From NCBI GenBank assembly GCA_014706385.1, contig JACGZH010000003.1:1443501-1507500 (forward strand): a stretch of 64,000 nt of DNA. The letters run 5' to 3'. The stretch is from Phaffia rhodozyma (taxonomy: Eukaryota > Basidiomycota > Tremellomycetes > Cystofilobasidiales > Mrakiaceae). How positions within the stretch are numbered: position 1 is the first letter of the stretch; each line of letters starts with the position of its first letter. Below the pieces are notes generated by a model. That model searched no databases and had not been told where the DNA came from. It worked only from the letters and a program-made list of their open reading frames with translations. Below are positions 10,461-22,030 of the stretch, in pieces. The position numbers and the translations under genes were made by a program.

Positions 10461-13396
10461 ATGTCTAGACCATCTCTCTCTGCCCCTTCCCTTACCCCTG
10501 TTTTCACAGCTTCGTCAAACAACAGTCACCCCATACCTTCCTCGTTAGCACCACTACTACCATTACCGACACCACCGGTTGATGTCAATCATAATGTCAA
10601 CCGAAGGGCAAGAGGACCACTGAACCTCCGTTACGTCTCGAGACCAGCGTGGTATGCACCTCGAAAACCCAACGCGCAAGTGGAACGGAAGAAGAAGCTT
10701 CCATCAGTCGATGGACAGCCGGTAGGTCCTCCTTGATTATCTCTGTCTTTTTGAGCTTGTGTGGCTGAAGGAAGTAGAGAGTTAAGAATCATATGTGTCT
10801 GATCAGTGAATTATTTCTCGCTATTCGTCTTCTTCTTGATATCCGACCGTGCTGCTTCTCTATTCATCCGTCTTCGTTCCTAACTGACATAGAACGAACC
10901 GCCAACAGAGAAAGTACTTCGACACGTCCAGTTCTCGCCATGGAGCCCTCAAACCCTCAGACGATTCGATATCACGCCTACAATGATCAGCAAGCAAACA
11001 CTTCGGCCATGGCAGTCTCGCTGGGTCGACTTGGTGAAAGAATGGTCTAATGTAGCAGCTGTTGTTGAATCCAACGGAGTGAGTCTCTCTCTTCTGTCGA
11101 CTTTTTCTGTCGACCAAACATCTAAACCGGTCGTCAAGAGCTCACTACCTCTCATCTTCTCCCTCAAAGGTACTTTTCCTCAGGCTCACAGCACAATCGC
11201 CCTACAAGGTCTTTCTCAAGATTCAGGAACCAGAAGACGAAATCTACACGGTTGCCTGGTCCTATGATCCGGTTAGATTACAGCCCATCGTGGCGTTTTG
11301 TGGGAGAAGTAATTTAATATATGTTTGGAGGCTGAGCGTAGATCCGGGAGAACCTGCGGAGAGACTCAGAGTACTCAGAGGACATGGAGAAGTCTGTTGG
11401 ATCCTCTTGTTTTTTTTTCCTGTAGGGGCGTCATGTTGTGCTGATATGAACCATCTGGGGCTACATACCTTTCGAATGAATATAGGAAGTATACGCTTTA
11501 GTATTCCACCCTTCTCATCCCCACGTACGTCCTCTTTCTATCAGTACTCGATACACTCAACCTACTTCTGAAACCCAGGACTATACTGTATCTTTAGGTC
11601 CTTGCCTCCGCTTCGAAAGACACAACTATCCGTCTATGGAATGTTTTCGGATCAGAACCTTCTGTTGGGGCTTATAGAGCTCCTTCGGTCGCTCAAGGCA
11701 ACGAGGGTTCACTTCTCATAGCTGTTCTCATCGGACAGGCCCCTGGAGGTCATTTGGAAGGAGTGACGTGTTTAGACTTTCATCCTACGCTTCCTCTGCT
11801 AGTAACCGGAGGAGTATGTCTCAAGTTTTCTGTTCTCTTGTTTTCTTGTTTTCTTTTCTTTTCTTCTCTTCCTTAAGCTCTATGTTGTTTGAAGCTGATT
11901 TCTTCGTTTTCTGACACACGATGTAATGCTTGATTGAATTCTAGCTCGACTATATTATCAAGATTTGGCCTCTACCTAAGCTTCCTTCGCCTTTTCCTAA
12001 GGGCGCGCACAAGTTGTTTATAGGCTATACGCCACTCTTTTCCACTAAGCTCCTTCATGATGGAATCATCAATAGTGTTCTCTGGTATGTCTCTTCTTTT
12101 TTTTCTGACAACCTAGATATCTTCTTTTCGCGTTCGATAGATGATAACCGTCATGAAACACTTTGTGTTGTGTTTCGTCTTCTGAAGGCACGGAGAAGAC
12201 ACATTAATCTCGTACCAGCAATTCCCAGCACCGAAAGCGATCAAGTGGCAGTGGATGGGATTAAGACGACATTTCCCTCTAGGGACAGACGAAAAGCCGA
12301 TCGTCAGGTACGCAGAGTCCAATGGAACTGGCCTTCAGAGTATCGGTAGCCAGTATGCGGAATCTAAATCCAGTGAGTTCTTGTACTGCCTAATTTTCCC
12401 TTATATCCCTCCCGAAAGAGGATGATAGAGAGAATAGAAGGAGGCTCGGGGAGAAAAAGTAAACTTACGAACTTTCTGGTTGTGGGATGAACTTTCTCGT
12501 TGAACACACTTTATTGTCATGACAAGGATCCATGAATATCCTAGCAACGTATCTCCCTCCCATCGAGGCTGGTCCTCAAAGGACCCTCCCGGATCCGTCA
12601 ACTTCACCAGTCGCTTTATCCGACATACCTCATCCGTTCATCGGTCCAGAACCCTATTGGATATCGCTCATGGGTAGACACCTACCGTTCATCAGTACTT
12701 CACCCACCGGTCGTCCGGGATCAGAAATTACAAGCTCATTGATAGGAATCCCACTGATCGGTCGACTTGTCCTGTTTGATCCGGATAGAACGCCAGCATC
12801 CGATGGATTTATCCCGCCTCTGACGATGAAACAGAAGAAAAGTTTGGTCTCTGGACCGCTTGGATCTGGTTCTGGCGCTGGAACTCCGGTAGTCGCCACC
12901 GAAACTGAGAATAAAGAGGTGCTTGAAGAGAACGAATTGGAAACAAGGAGTCAGTTGAGCGATCTGAACAGTTCACAAGTTGAAGGAATCCAAGAAAAGA
13001 AGGAAGAAAGGGAGGATAGTGATTTAGAAGTTGCCTCAGATGATTCAGCGCCAGTGAGAGAACCTCACAGAAGACCAGGCAAAGAGTTCAAGAAGCAGAA
13101 GCAACTAAAAACAGGTTCGCTCGCTTTTTCTTCGCGCTTCCGACTCCTTCTGTATCAATCAGATGTTTCTTGTCGGTCGAAAGTACAACATTCTTATACG
13201 CTTCTCTGATTCTTTTCTCCCGGCAATAGAACCTGTACCTCAATTTGAGAAACCGCAGGAACCGTACTCGATCTTAGACTGCGCCATTATAGCCGAAGGC
13301 GAAGAATTGATCGGTGTGAGCATCAGTCCGGATGGCGCAAAGTTTACTGTTGGGATCAGTCGAACAGGAATACATATCTGGACGTTGAGTTCGTAG
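10461..13396 (+). CDS. WD40 protein resembling EED/ESC (PRC2 subunit)
   Basis: This multi-exon WD40 protein is best explained as the EED/ESC component of Polycomb repressive complex 2, which binds trimethyl-lysine and stimulates H3K27 methylation in the nucleus. After a Pro/Ser-rich N-terminus the exons read KIQEPEDEIYTVAW, then VLRGHGE, then a repeat with LASASKDTTIRLWNV. The next repeat has GHLEGVTCLDFHP followed by TGGLDYIIKIWPLP. The most telling block, near 12040-12200, reads FSTKLLHDGIINSV followed by LWHGEDTLIS. It lines up with the EED block in which FSTRDIH precedes a V-x-W-x-GD-x-I-L-S sequence. The last exon (13231-13396) ends in a closing WD repeat, GIHIWTL. A long Ser/Glu-rich insert (about 12850-13110) is unusual. 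The join at about 12373/12531 is phase-consistent. ATG 10461 is the first ATG in the first exon's frame. Another WD40 family cannot be ruled out. Confidence 0.65.
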
Positions 13397-13690
13397 TTTG
13401 TAAGTCGAACACGACCATGATGTCTCCTACGCAAACTTTTTCTTTCATTTGAATATGATACACACGGGAGGCCACAGCCGAGGAGATAAGCGAACAGCAT
13501 TATAATTGAGGAAAGTGAAGTATGCAGAATGCAGCAAGCCGGTCAAATCGACGAATAATGACACCTTGAGACCTCTTCTAGACAGTACGTTCCTCAAAAA
13601 AATTGAAACAAAGGTTGACCACGAGCTTCCCCCGGATGACCTTCAATAAGCGAATCATCTTTTGTTCTTGAGCCTGTCTCTCTTCTTGCT
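13397..13690. other. Convergent spacer, EED-like / tautomerase
   Basis: This is the 294-bp interval between two gene ends. It should hold both 3' UTRs. I see no gene or notable repeat in it. Confidence 0.4.
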
Positions 13691-14793
13691 TTACAAGTCT
13701 CCCTCCAAGAACTGAGCTCGTCCCATTCCAAAAGACCAATCGGCCTTGGCTATATGATAACACCGAAAAGAGAAGGAAAGAGCGGTGATGAGCGCAGACA
13801 CTTTTGCGATTTTTCAAATTTCGCGCAAAGAAGGAATGAACGAACTGTTCTCATTGCAGCTGACCATCAAGTCGGTAGGAGGGACGCTGTTGGATAAGGG
13901 AGAGCGGGAGAGCTTCTTCAATTCTTGAGTTCCAGCAATAACCGATCGAGCATCCTTCTTCGACAGATGCTCGAAAGGGATTAAACAAGATAGAGAAACA
14001 GGAAAGAAATGGACGAAAAGAAGTGGAAGGCCAAAAACTGACTCGCATTCCTGATGCAATCTCTTTGCAAGATCCTTATAGATGGCCATCTTCATTTCTG
14101 CCGTTCGTCCTTGTTGGAAAATCTAAGCGCCCGGATTTGGCCGATCGTTCGATTCACGTCCAGTTCGAAGACCCCCCCATCGTTCATCATCACGCACACA
14201 CATGCACAATTCCGAATGAGCGTTCGCCAAGCTGTACCCGATCAAATCGTTCTCTTTGTGAATCGAGTGCACGAACCTGGATGAAGACAATCTTATTGGT
14301 TCGCTCAAAGTTGAGCCCCGTGTCCTCAAAGATAATCTCGCCCTCTTCGTGCTGAGTGATAATCTGGCGGTCCGGTTTCCATCGGGTGTTTTGTAATTTT
14401 GTTTGACCAAGCTTCGAGTCAGAATTCATTAGATCCTTTCGTTCACACAAAACGAACAACTATCATACCTGGTATCGGTCTGTTGTTCCCGAACGTTCAA
14501 GAAATAGGGATATCTAGTTAGACAAGAGAGCCAAGGTGCCGACTTTGAGGAGACGAAGGGGACAAACCTCGCGGCGGCGCCCTGAATTTAGCGAGCATGA
14601 TCTGTGTTCCCTCATCCATAACCAGAAGACTCTCAAAGTCAGCGATTCTCGTTCAGTAAGACCAAAGCAGAGGAACGGTCAAAAAGAGACAAAAGATAAT
14701 CAGTCCACCGACCTCCTGAACGACATCGGCGATCTTCTTGATCTCCGGCATGGATCGCACGCCCCTGATAAGGTCAATCTTGATGAGAGGCAT
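13691..14793 (-). CDS. Tautomerase-superfamily protein (4-oxalocrotonate tautomerase-like)
   Basis: This is a small enzyme of the tautomerase superfamily, which uses an N-terminal proline as general base for keto-enol tautomerisation; the physiological substrate is unknown. The start at 14793 gives Met-Pro-Leu-Ile-Lys-Ile-Asp, so Pro2 becomes the catalytic N-terminal proline after Met removal. The exons then read LIRGVRSMPEIKKIADVVQE, MLAKFRAPPR, DRYQ, IITQHEEGEIIFEDTGLNFER, a QGRT-x-E-MK-type helix, VPPTDLMVSCNEN and finally ADWSFGMGRAQFLEGDL with the stop at 13691. This order matches a tautomerase group common in fungi and bacteria, of roughly 130 residues. Several exons are very short; DRYQ and its flanking bases form an exon of about 12 nt near 14470-14481. 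The gene lies downstream of the Gre2-like reductase on the same strand. No functional link is implied beyond both being small-molecule enzymes. Confidence 0.88.
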
Positions 14794-15211
14794 TTCTATC
14801 TTCTTGTCCTGGCTTGCGTCTAAACAGGGGATGGGCAGGATGAGGGATGGAGATGGTAGTTGAAGAGGATGAATGTTTTGCGATTCTCTCTCCGCTGCCT
14901 TCTTCTCTCCGACAAAGTCGGCAATGTCGGCTAAATATTTAGATATGCAGCTGACCTGGCTCGAATTCTATCTAAACATCTCGCCGCGGTCGTCATTTAT
15001 CATCTCTCTTTGCTGGTCGACATCAATCAGATCTCAAGACGAGGATACAGCCATAATGATAGATACAATTCACAAAGAAACAGAGTATAGCTAGAGAAAG
15101 AGGTTCCACAACCGTCCGCACACACATACGCATGCGTACACGGCCTGACATTGTACAGGCCACCAAGGAGGAAACCTGATTACCATCCTTTAGCCTTGAG
15201 AGAATCATACA
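14794..15211 (-). promoter_or_regulatory. Tautomerase promoter / reductase 3' flank
   Basis: This 418-bp spacer lies between tandem minus-strand genes. It includes a small direct repeat around 14911-14932 (CGACAAAGTCGGCAATGTCGG, which also contains a CGAC...GTCG inverted element) and an AT-rich run near 14933-14945. No coding exon was supported. Confidence 0.3.
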
Positions 15212-16990
15212 CTAAGAGCAGAGTTCATCAACAGGACAACCATCAGCCATCAGTACTGCTGGCATCTCATGAGAACAGACCAGAAAGAACAAAAGATTAT
15301 ACGTACTGTCCTTGGCCGAGTCCTCAATGGATCGGTATTTGATGCCGAGGATCTTTCCGGCTTTAGCTCCAGAGCAGACGGTCATCTTTGAAGGGTCGGT
15401 CGTTTCCTTGGCCGCTCCTGGCTTACCCTTGGGAACTCCAGGGGTATCGGGCGCGATCGAGAGGATGCTCTCGGTCAGGTCTATGTCGGAGTCAAATTAA
15501 ACAGAGAATAAGATGAGTCGCATCAGTATACGCAAGACCAATCAATATTTATAGGAAATTCCAGCTGACCTTGAATACAGAAGGGTCCGGCCGAGATGAT
15601 AAACCTCTCGCCAACTGCTTCAGGCACAGTAAGCGCCTTGACATGGGCTAAAGCGACCTCTCGAACATCAATCCAGTTTCCGAAAGGTCCAGGTAAATCC
15701 TCTTCTTTCTTGCTACCCTTAAGGATACCGTAAAAGTTGGCGACCGAGGTGTTGAGCGACTCAGGCTTGTCGACCTGGTGCAAGATGGGCTATGAACAGA
15801 ATGAAGAAAGCGATCGGCAACTGAGCACACCAGGATGTAGAAAAGGGCAAAAGAAATTCAAAGAAGAACATACGCCAAAGACGAATGGAGGATTGATAGT
15901 ACTAAGTCCGTAAGAAACATTGTTCTCCTTGGAGTAGTCCCAAGCGGCCTTCTCGGCGAGCGTCTTGGAAGCTTTATATGCACAGACATACTTATAAGCA
16001 GGATGCCTCCGAATGACAAAATCAGGCAACGGAGTTGAGACAAACCTCGGTACTTGTGTCCGCCATCGGCGTCTTTGCCTTTCTCCTCAACGATTTTGAT
16101 GGACACATCGTTCCAGTCATCTTCGGTGTAGGTGTAAGGAGCAGTTTTGTCTCCGGCAACGGCAGCGACCGAAGAGGTTCTAGAGATCGAACATAGTCAA
16201 AGCAGAATAAATTGAGTTGGTTCAGCACATGAGAGAAACCCTCGAGAGGCATACTATCTCCGCCCAGACGTTGGCTCCAACTCGAACTCACACTACAACC
16301 CTCTTGACGTCAGAACCATTCTTGGTAATAGACTTGAGGATTCCAATGGTTCCGTCAACAGCAGGTCGGATCAACTCTTCCGGATCATCGGCTTTGAGAT
16401 GGAAGGGCGAGGCCTACATGTGAGAGAAAGAGCGCAAGGCAAACAGATCAGATCTTGTTCTGATAGCCGGTAGATCATGGGTCATGTGCTATAGTTGGCC
16501 TTACCGTATGGGCAACACCCTGGACACCTTTGACGGCTTCGTCGAACGCGCCATCCTGAACAATAATAGTCAGAATAGTTGTGTCAGACATCGAATCACG
16601 ACCTATTCAAACCATGCAATGGAAGATAACGGCCCCACCTTTCCGATGTCCTCGACGATCACGTAAGAGAATGGCTTTCCCTTGAAGAGATCCTTGAGGT
16701 AATCTCCCTTGGCCGCAGATCGGACGGTTCCGACGACTTCAAAGCCATCCTTGAGGAGCTCATCGACTACGTGGACGGCGATGAAGCTGTTCGTGAATGA
16801 CTCTGGTTAGTCAGCGCAAGCTGTAGAGAAAGAGACGAAAATGACGAATTCCTCACCCAGAAGCTCCAGAAACAAGGACCTAGACTCGGAGCAAACAGAG
16901 GTGAATCAGCTTAGAACGGCAAAGAGTGCAAGTACCACAAACGAGCGATACCTTTGATCCTTTAGCGAGCTCGGGGACAGAGTTAGACAT
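15212..16990 (-). CDS. Gre2-like NAD(P)H-dependent aldehyde/ketone reductase (extended SDR)
   Basis: This is a cytosolic short-chain reductase of the dihydroflavonol-reductase / methylglyoxal-reductase (Gre2) type. ATG 16990 begins [12 protein letters not shown]. The following exons assemble the cofactor motif [11 protein letters not shown], then [11 protein letters not shown] and VGTVRS-x-x-K (the Arg/Lys that favour NADPH). Next come VQGVAHTASPFH, TSSVAAV and the catalytic-type YR-ASK-x-x-AE block (YxxxK appears as Tyr...Lys in KYR...[13 protein letters not shown]). INPPFVFGP and [12 protein letters not shown] are typical of the family. The gene is split into about nine exons. The 3' end is less certain: the long exon near 15300-15490 leaves phase 1, and a small last exon ending at a TAG (15212) restores the frame. 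The promoter is shared with the divergent YCII gene. Confidence 0.85.
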
Positions 16991-17293
16991 GATATAGATT
17001 CAAGAAGAATGATCCGGCGAGTGGTTGCTCTAATCAAGGAGAACTTGGCCGGAGATCAAGCTTTTGTACCTGACGTTCCGGCATCTATGACGCAGAACGG
17101 TCGCGTAACTGGTTACGCAAAATGTGGAGGGCTTCGGTTATCGTGGCCAACGGGCTACGCGTGCTGCGCGTGACTCATCGGCCGTCCGGCCCGTACACGA
17201 CACTCGACTTTTCATAACGTGTTGTGCTGGTTGATCATCTCTAGTGAATTCTGGTGGTAGCAGCAGCAGTGATAGTAGTCGCCTCTGCCATAG
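16991..17293. promoter_or_regulatory. Divergent promoter, Gre2-like / YCII, with palindrome
   Basis: This is the 303-bp head-to-head upstream region. At 17103-17118 it carries a perfect 7-bp inverted repeat, GCGTAAC-TG-GTTACGC, a plausible dimeric factor site. Further on, a GC-rich stretch (17149-17200) repeats TGCGCGTGAC-like elements. Both flanking genes encode putative small-molecule or stress enzymes, so co-regulation is possible but not shown. Confidence 0.5.
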
Positions 17294-18103
17294 ATGCATA
17301 TCACACGACCAGCTTTATTCTTTCTTGGAAAACCACTACGAACAATGAGTCCCAATCTGAGTAACTTTGTCATCTGGGCACCCGACCAGCAAGATGAACA
17401 TGCCCTTTCCCGTCGGATGGCCGTCCGAACTGAACATCTGTTGATAACGAAGCAAAATTCAGACAACGGCTCCTTCGGTAAGTTCAGTCTCTTCTAGTCT
17501 TGGCGTTCGTCTCTGTGGGTAGCCCCAGCTTGAAAGTCTAGGGAAATAGGTTGGGCTTGAGAATCCTGACTTTTTCTGTTGCTTTCTTTTCTTTTCTTTT
17601 CTTTTGGGGGGGATGCGCACAGTCTTCGGAGGAGGCACGCTCGACGGGCATTCAGTCCCTCATTCCCCACCGTTTCCCTTGAATGGCAGTATGTTCGTAT
17701 TGAAGTGCGAGTCGATGGAACAGGTCAGGAAGATAATAGAGAGTGACCCGTACTATACCGGTAACGTGGTGAGTCTGTATTGTCTTATCAGCTCTCTTGA
17801 TGTGCGCACGAAAACTGAACATGACTCATCTTCTTTCGTTCTTTCGTTCTTTCGTTCTTTCGTTCTTTCGTTCTTTCGTTCTTTCGTTCTTTCGTTCTTT
17901 CGTTCTTTCGTTCTTTCGTTCTTTCGTTCTTTCGTTCTTTCTTCTTTCGCTTCCCTCGCACTTTCTTTTCCTTTCGCTTCCCTCGCACTTTCTTTTCCTT
18001 TCGCTCTTCCCCATCGACGCCGCTTTCTTTGCCGAAGTGGGATAAAGAACGGATCGAGATCAAACCGATCCTTCTATTTGATCCCCCCGTTGATAAGCCC
18101 TAA
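17294..18103 (+). CDS. YCII-domain protein
   Basis: This is a small protein of the YCII superfamily, a dimeric alpha-beta fold with a conserved His/Asp pair; the enzymatic role in fungi is not established. Three exons read LSNFVIWAPD-(Q)-QDEHALSRR-(M)-AVRTEHL, then VFGGGTLDG-(H) and LNGSMFVLKCESMEQVRK with IIESDPYYTGNV, and finally WDKERIEIKPILLFDPP ending at TAA 18101-18103. All three joins keep frame. The segment before the core (residues 1-18 from ATG 17294, with Arg and Lys but no acids) could be a mitochondrial presequence; an internal ATG at 17345 would remove it. The last intron holds a long octanucleotide microsatellite that happens to be open in several frames. It is not coding. Confidence 0.82.
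17831..17940 (+). repeat. (TTCTTTCG)n octanucleotide microsatellite in an intron
   Basis: There are 13.75 essentially perfect copies of the 8-mer TTCTTTCG over 110 bp, within the last intron of the YCII gene. The tract is pyrimidine-rich on the transcribed strand and lies between the donor (GTGAGT near 17770) and the acceptor (GCCGAAG, 18038). Confidence 0.97.
17949..18002 (+). repeat. 27-bp direct duplication
   Basis: Two perfect head-to-tail copies of a 27-bp pyrimidine-rich unit (starting GCTTCCCTCGCACTTTC) lie at 17949-17975 and 17976-18002, directly after the octanucleotide array and in the same intron. This is probably a slippage product. Confidence 0.95.
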
Positions 18104-18225
18104 GCAAACCGATGAGAATATAGATCCGGTTCTTGTTACTGATAGATGATTACATCTGTGATTCGATCGATTATGTGCCCAATGAAAAGTCTGAACGGTA
18201 CGAAAGAAGAGAGACAGAACGACAT

Positions 18226-21200
18226 CTATCTGACAATCTGACTGAAATGAGTTCGAATGTATCCCTGAGGAAACATCTCTAGGTCTTTCGGTCCGAGTCG
18301 TTCGATCGTACCCAACGGAGCTCGTCTGATTAACGAGAGCTGTGTGACAAGCAAACAGAAATAGACAGGAAATATGATTGAGACTCGAGACAAGATATCA
18401 GAGACGGTCAAAAAGAAGGCCAAGGTGGAAAAGACGAACGAGTAACAACCTGATTCGGCTCGATCGATCATCGTCTATCTCGGATAGGCTCGAACCATCC
18501 TGAATCCAATCCATCAATTCTTCCCCTACAGCCTTCAACGTGTTCTCTGGCCAGTTTATCTCTTGCTTCCTATCATCATCATCATCGTCGTCGTCGTTCT
18601 CCTCTGCCTTGCGCTTCTTCGGCACCCTGGGAGGGATCGCTCGGATAAAGTCATCTGGACCGCGGAGGAGGCTCGAAAGGGAGAGTGGCAGGGAGCGAAT
18701 GAGTGCTAGTTCCGCTTGAACTTTTCTGTCTGAAGGAATGTCTCGAATCACTCGGTCGATCTTGGAGCGGACACTGGCTAGCGTAGGGTTTGTCTCAGGA
18801 GGAGTGATGGAAGTGAAGGTGGAAGTCGGGACGCTGGTGGGATCAGAGGCAGAAGTGAAAGTGGAAGCGGAAGCGGAAGTGGAAGCACCAGAGAGGCCCA
18901 TCAGAAGATCGGCGTCCTCCCTATCCTGTTTAACAAGACTATCTTCAGTCTCTTCTTTCTTGACCCTAATCTCGGTCTTCAAGGAAAGTCTCTCGTCATC
19001 CTGTTCCTGACATTTTGGCTCTCTCGTCCATCTGTTAACCCCTTGGAGATCCCTCATGACCGAACCGACGTCCTGCATGTACTTCAGCCCGCCTCCCGCC
19101 CACACGGTGCCGGTGAGAAAGTCGTCCCTATAGTGCTTCAGACCTTGCTGATCTTTTCCTGAGTGGATGATGGCTCCTTCGAGGAATCGTTCGAGACTCC
19201 GAGCATACGCCTCACCCAGTTGGCCGCCGTAGACGATATCCCTGATCCAGTCTTCCTCCTTTGCTGTCCGGGCAGCTTGTTCGACCGGATTGTCGCCTAC
19301 ATCCGGCCGACTCCCTCCTCTCGCTCTCACACCAGCCAGCACTGGCTCGATAAACGACGCTCGAGAAGCCTCGGTGAGGGACTGAGAGGTACACGCCGAG
19401 AGCGGGAACAACGGAAAAGGCGCGTAATCTGTGGCGAGTGTCGGTCTTGTCCTGGACTCATCTCTCGGGGGTCGTACAAACGGTCGGTCAGGTGGAGCGG
19501 CGGTAGTAGCGGTGGTGGTGATGGATTTTGATGACTTCCATGCTTGAAAAGCAGGTGGAAGCTCGTCTGACGTTAGCGGGAGGTAACATTCGTCAGAAGG
19601 TGGAGGAACCGATGTCGGTGGAAGAGGATTCAAAGAAGCTATATCCTTGACCGATATCGGTCGAGCGTCCGTAGCTAAGAAATTAGCAGGCAGGGGTACT
19701 AATCGGGGGACGGACATCGGTCGCCGTAGGAAGACGTCGAGACTTGGAGTTAGATGTTCCACTATTGGTCGATTGCAATCCAGTAAGTCAGACATAACAA
19801 AAAGATTTAGATGGAGGACAAGCTAGGAAACAGAAGAGAGAAGAATCCAACGTACATTCAGAGAGATCTCTAGATCCGTCCGGCATACAAGGTACATACT
19901 CGTTCCCTCTAGATGCCAGCTTTGTGGTCTCTCGCTTATTCTTCAACCTTCTACCGCCAGTCTCCCACCAGTGGATTGCTCCCCAAACAACCGGATCGTA
20001 TCCAAACATCCCTGCCCCTTTTAATACGCCTTCTTCATCAAACGAGCCCGCCTGAGATTTATCTACTCCTACGGTTGACCCTCCCCCTACTGCAACTCCA
20101 CCCGTGACGCTGGCAGAAGTTGAACCAGAGCCGCCGGTTGTCTTGTAAGGACCACGTTTTCGGCCAGCCTGACCTAGGCCATTCCCACCTGTAGGCGTCA
20201 TCGCCCCATCCTCGTCCGCCAAACCCGAAGGCGCAGGAGAAGGCTCGCCTTGTTCGTCAAATACCGATGGAGACCTTGATCGAAGGGTATTGTCTTCTCT
20301 GTTGTCTGTCTCGGGTAAGATAAGCTCTCGGTAGGTTGGTAGATGGCGCTCGAACCACGACAATAGTTTGAGCGCGGTGGTGGAGAAGATAGTGGATGGT
20401 GGATTGAAAGTGATGCAGTTCGTGAAGATTAGTCGGAGATCAGCCTGAGTAAAGAGAAAGCGCAGAAAGAAATAGAGGAATTGCATATAGTCAAGTCAGA
20501 ACGTCGGAAGGCTAATGACGTAAGGGGAAGAGGAAATATATTGACTCGCCTCAAAGAGATCAAACTTTTGATAGAATCCCTGGGAGAGCTTCCGATCCAT
20601 GACTGAGAGTGACATCGGAGTTTTGATAATAGAATGATAACCTGGCACTTCTTTCTCTGAGACTGGATAAGGATAATTAAATAATATGAGACCGAGTGTT
20701 TTCGAGCTTTCTCCTAATGGAAGAAAAATGTCAAGAGAAAGAAGAAGAGAAGAAGAAAAGATTGGGACGAACCAGGATTAAGAAAAAACTGATAGTCATC
20801 TCTTCTACCAATCTCTTTTAATAGTCTCTCGCACACTTCTTTGAGTGGCTTTTGTAATTGACCGCCAACGATCTTTCGTCCATTGACGCCTTTCGCTCTC
20901 ACAAACGCCTTCGTGCCATTCGGTGCGATGTAACTGTGAATCTCTTCCGGTGGTTCCGGAGTCTCGCTCACTTGACGAGATTCAGAAAACTGAGAAGTTG
21001 AAGGCAGATATGGTGTTGGAGGCGCGTATGGATCGGGGGACGGGGCGAAAGAGGAGGATAGTTCGGCAGATGGGGGAGCAGGGGATGGTTCTGTTGGTGG
21101 CGGCCAGGGGGCCAACGTCGAGCGAACTTCTTTTTCTTTTCTTTTCTTTTTCTTTACTTCCTTACGAGAAGGTTCTTCGGAAGATTCGTTGGTATTCTTA

Positions 21201-22030
21201 GTCGATTCGGATGAAGCTAATTGATCGGGTCGTGATGATTTCTTGATCAGCCCTGAAGGCTTGTCCGGCCTGGACAGGATGATCGACGTCGGTGTCTTGA
21301 CCGCGTCAGAGTGGACCACATTCGACGTGTTTCTGATGACGAGTTTAGGCAATCTCATCGCCACGGCTGGAGCAGTAGTAGACGATGCGGTGGTTAATGT
21401 TGGTGAGTGTGAGATAGGTGACGGAATGACGGCCGGTGTAGATTGCTGGGAAAAGGCAGGGGATGAGCCGGATAGAGGAAGTCGAGAGCTTGAAGGATGA
21501 ATGGCGTTGTAAGCGCGAGTGCTTGATGTAGCTTCCTCATCTTCTTCCTCCTCGTCCTCGTCATCTTCTTCATCCTCGTCATCTTCCTCTTCCTCATTCT
21601 CTTTACTTTCGTCGGAATCTTGTTCCTGATCCTCCTCGTCGACATCCATCGGTTCAGGCTCTACCTCGCTCGACGCGTCCGAACTACTGGCCAAGGGTTC
21701 CTCCCATCGAGTTCTGTCAGACGAGGGAGCTTGGTCGTATGCCGAGTTATGATATGGGTGGGAATGATCTCCTTCGCTTTCACTGTGTTCTTCGCTTTCT
21801 TGGTCCTCGTCATTGTCGTCCTCTTCTCTCTCGTCTTGGTGATGTTTTAGGTAAGGACTGCTAGAGGAAATCTTATTAGGCTGCTGAGACGGACGATGCT
21901 TGAGGATCAGACGAGGCCGAGGGATAGGAGTGGAGACGTCTGAGGCTGAGACTGGAGTTGGTTGAACTAACGAAGGCTCTGATGATGGCGGATTAGATGG
22001 AAGCTTCAATCTAATCTTGAGAGGTGCCAT
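18226..22030 (-). CDS. Bromodomain protein, BRD7/BRD9-like
   Basis: This is a nuclear chromatin reader. The first exon (22030 to about 20775) starts MAPLKIRLKLP and has long Ser/Pro/Glu/Asp-rich stretches, including an acidic run (about 21530-21660), then VKEVCERLLKEI-type residues that open the bromodomain. The short second exon (about 20680-20555) gives VPGYHSIIKTPMSLSVMDRKL. The third starts ADLRLIFTNCITFNPPSTIF, where Asn in the TFN triplet is the expected acetyl-lysine-binding residue (Phe replaces the usual Tyr before it). The downstream region (LRRPMSVPRLVPLP...) and the C-terminal exon (18340-18226, LSLIRRAPLGTIERL) resemble the tail of fungal BRD7/9-like proteins. The last join is phase-consistent if the donor is GTTCGT at about 18441. 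Membership of a SWI/SNF or other remodelling complex is inference from family. Confidence 0.75.

Noticed and set aside
17604..18149. Long open frames on both strands through the TTCTTTCG array, giving Ser/Phe- or Glu/Arg/Thr-repeat proteins
   Set aside because: The 8-mer lacks stops in several frames, and the array lies in an intron of the YCII gene whose flanking exons join cleanly without it.
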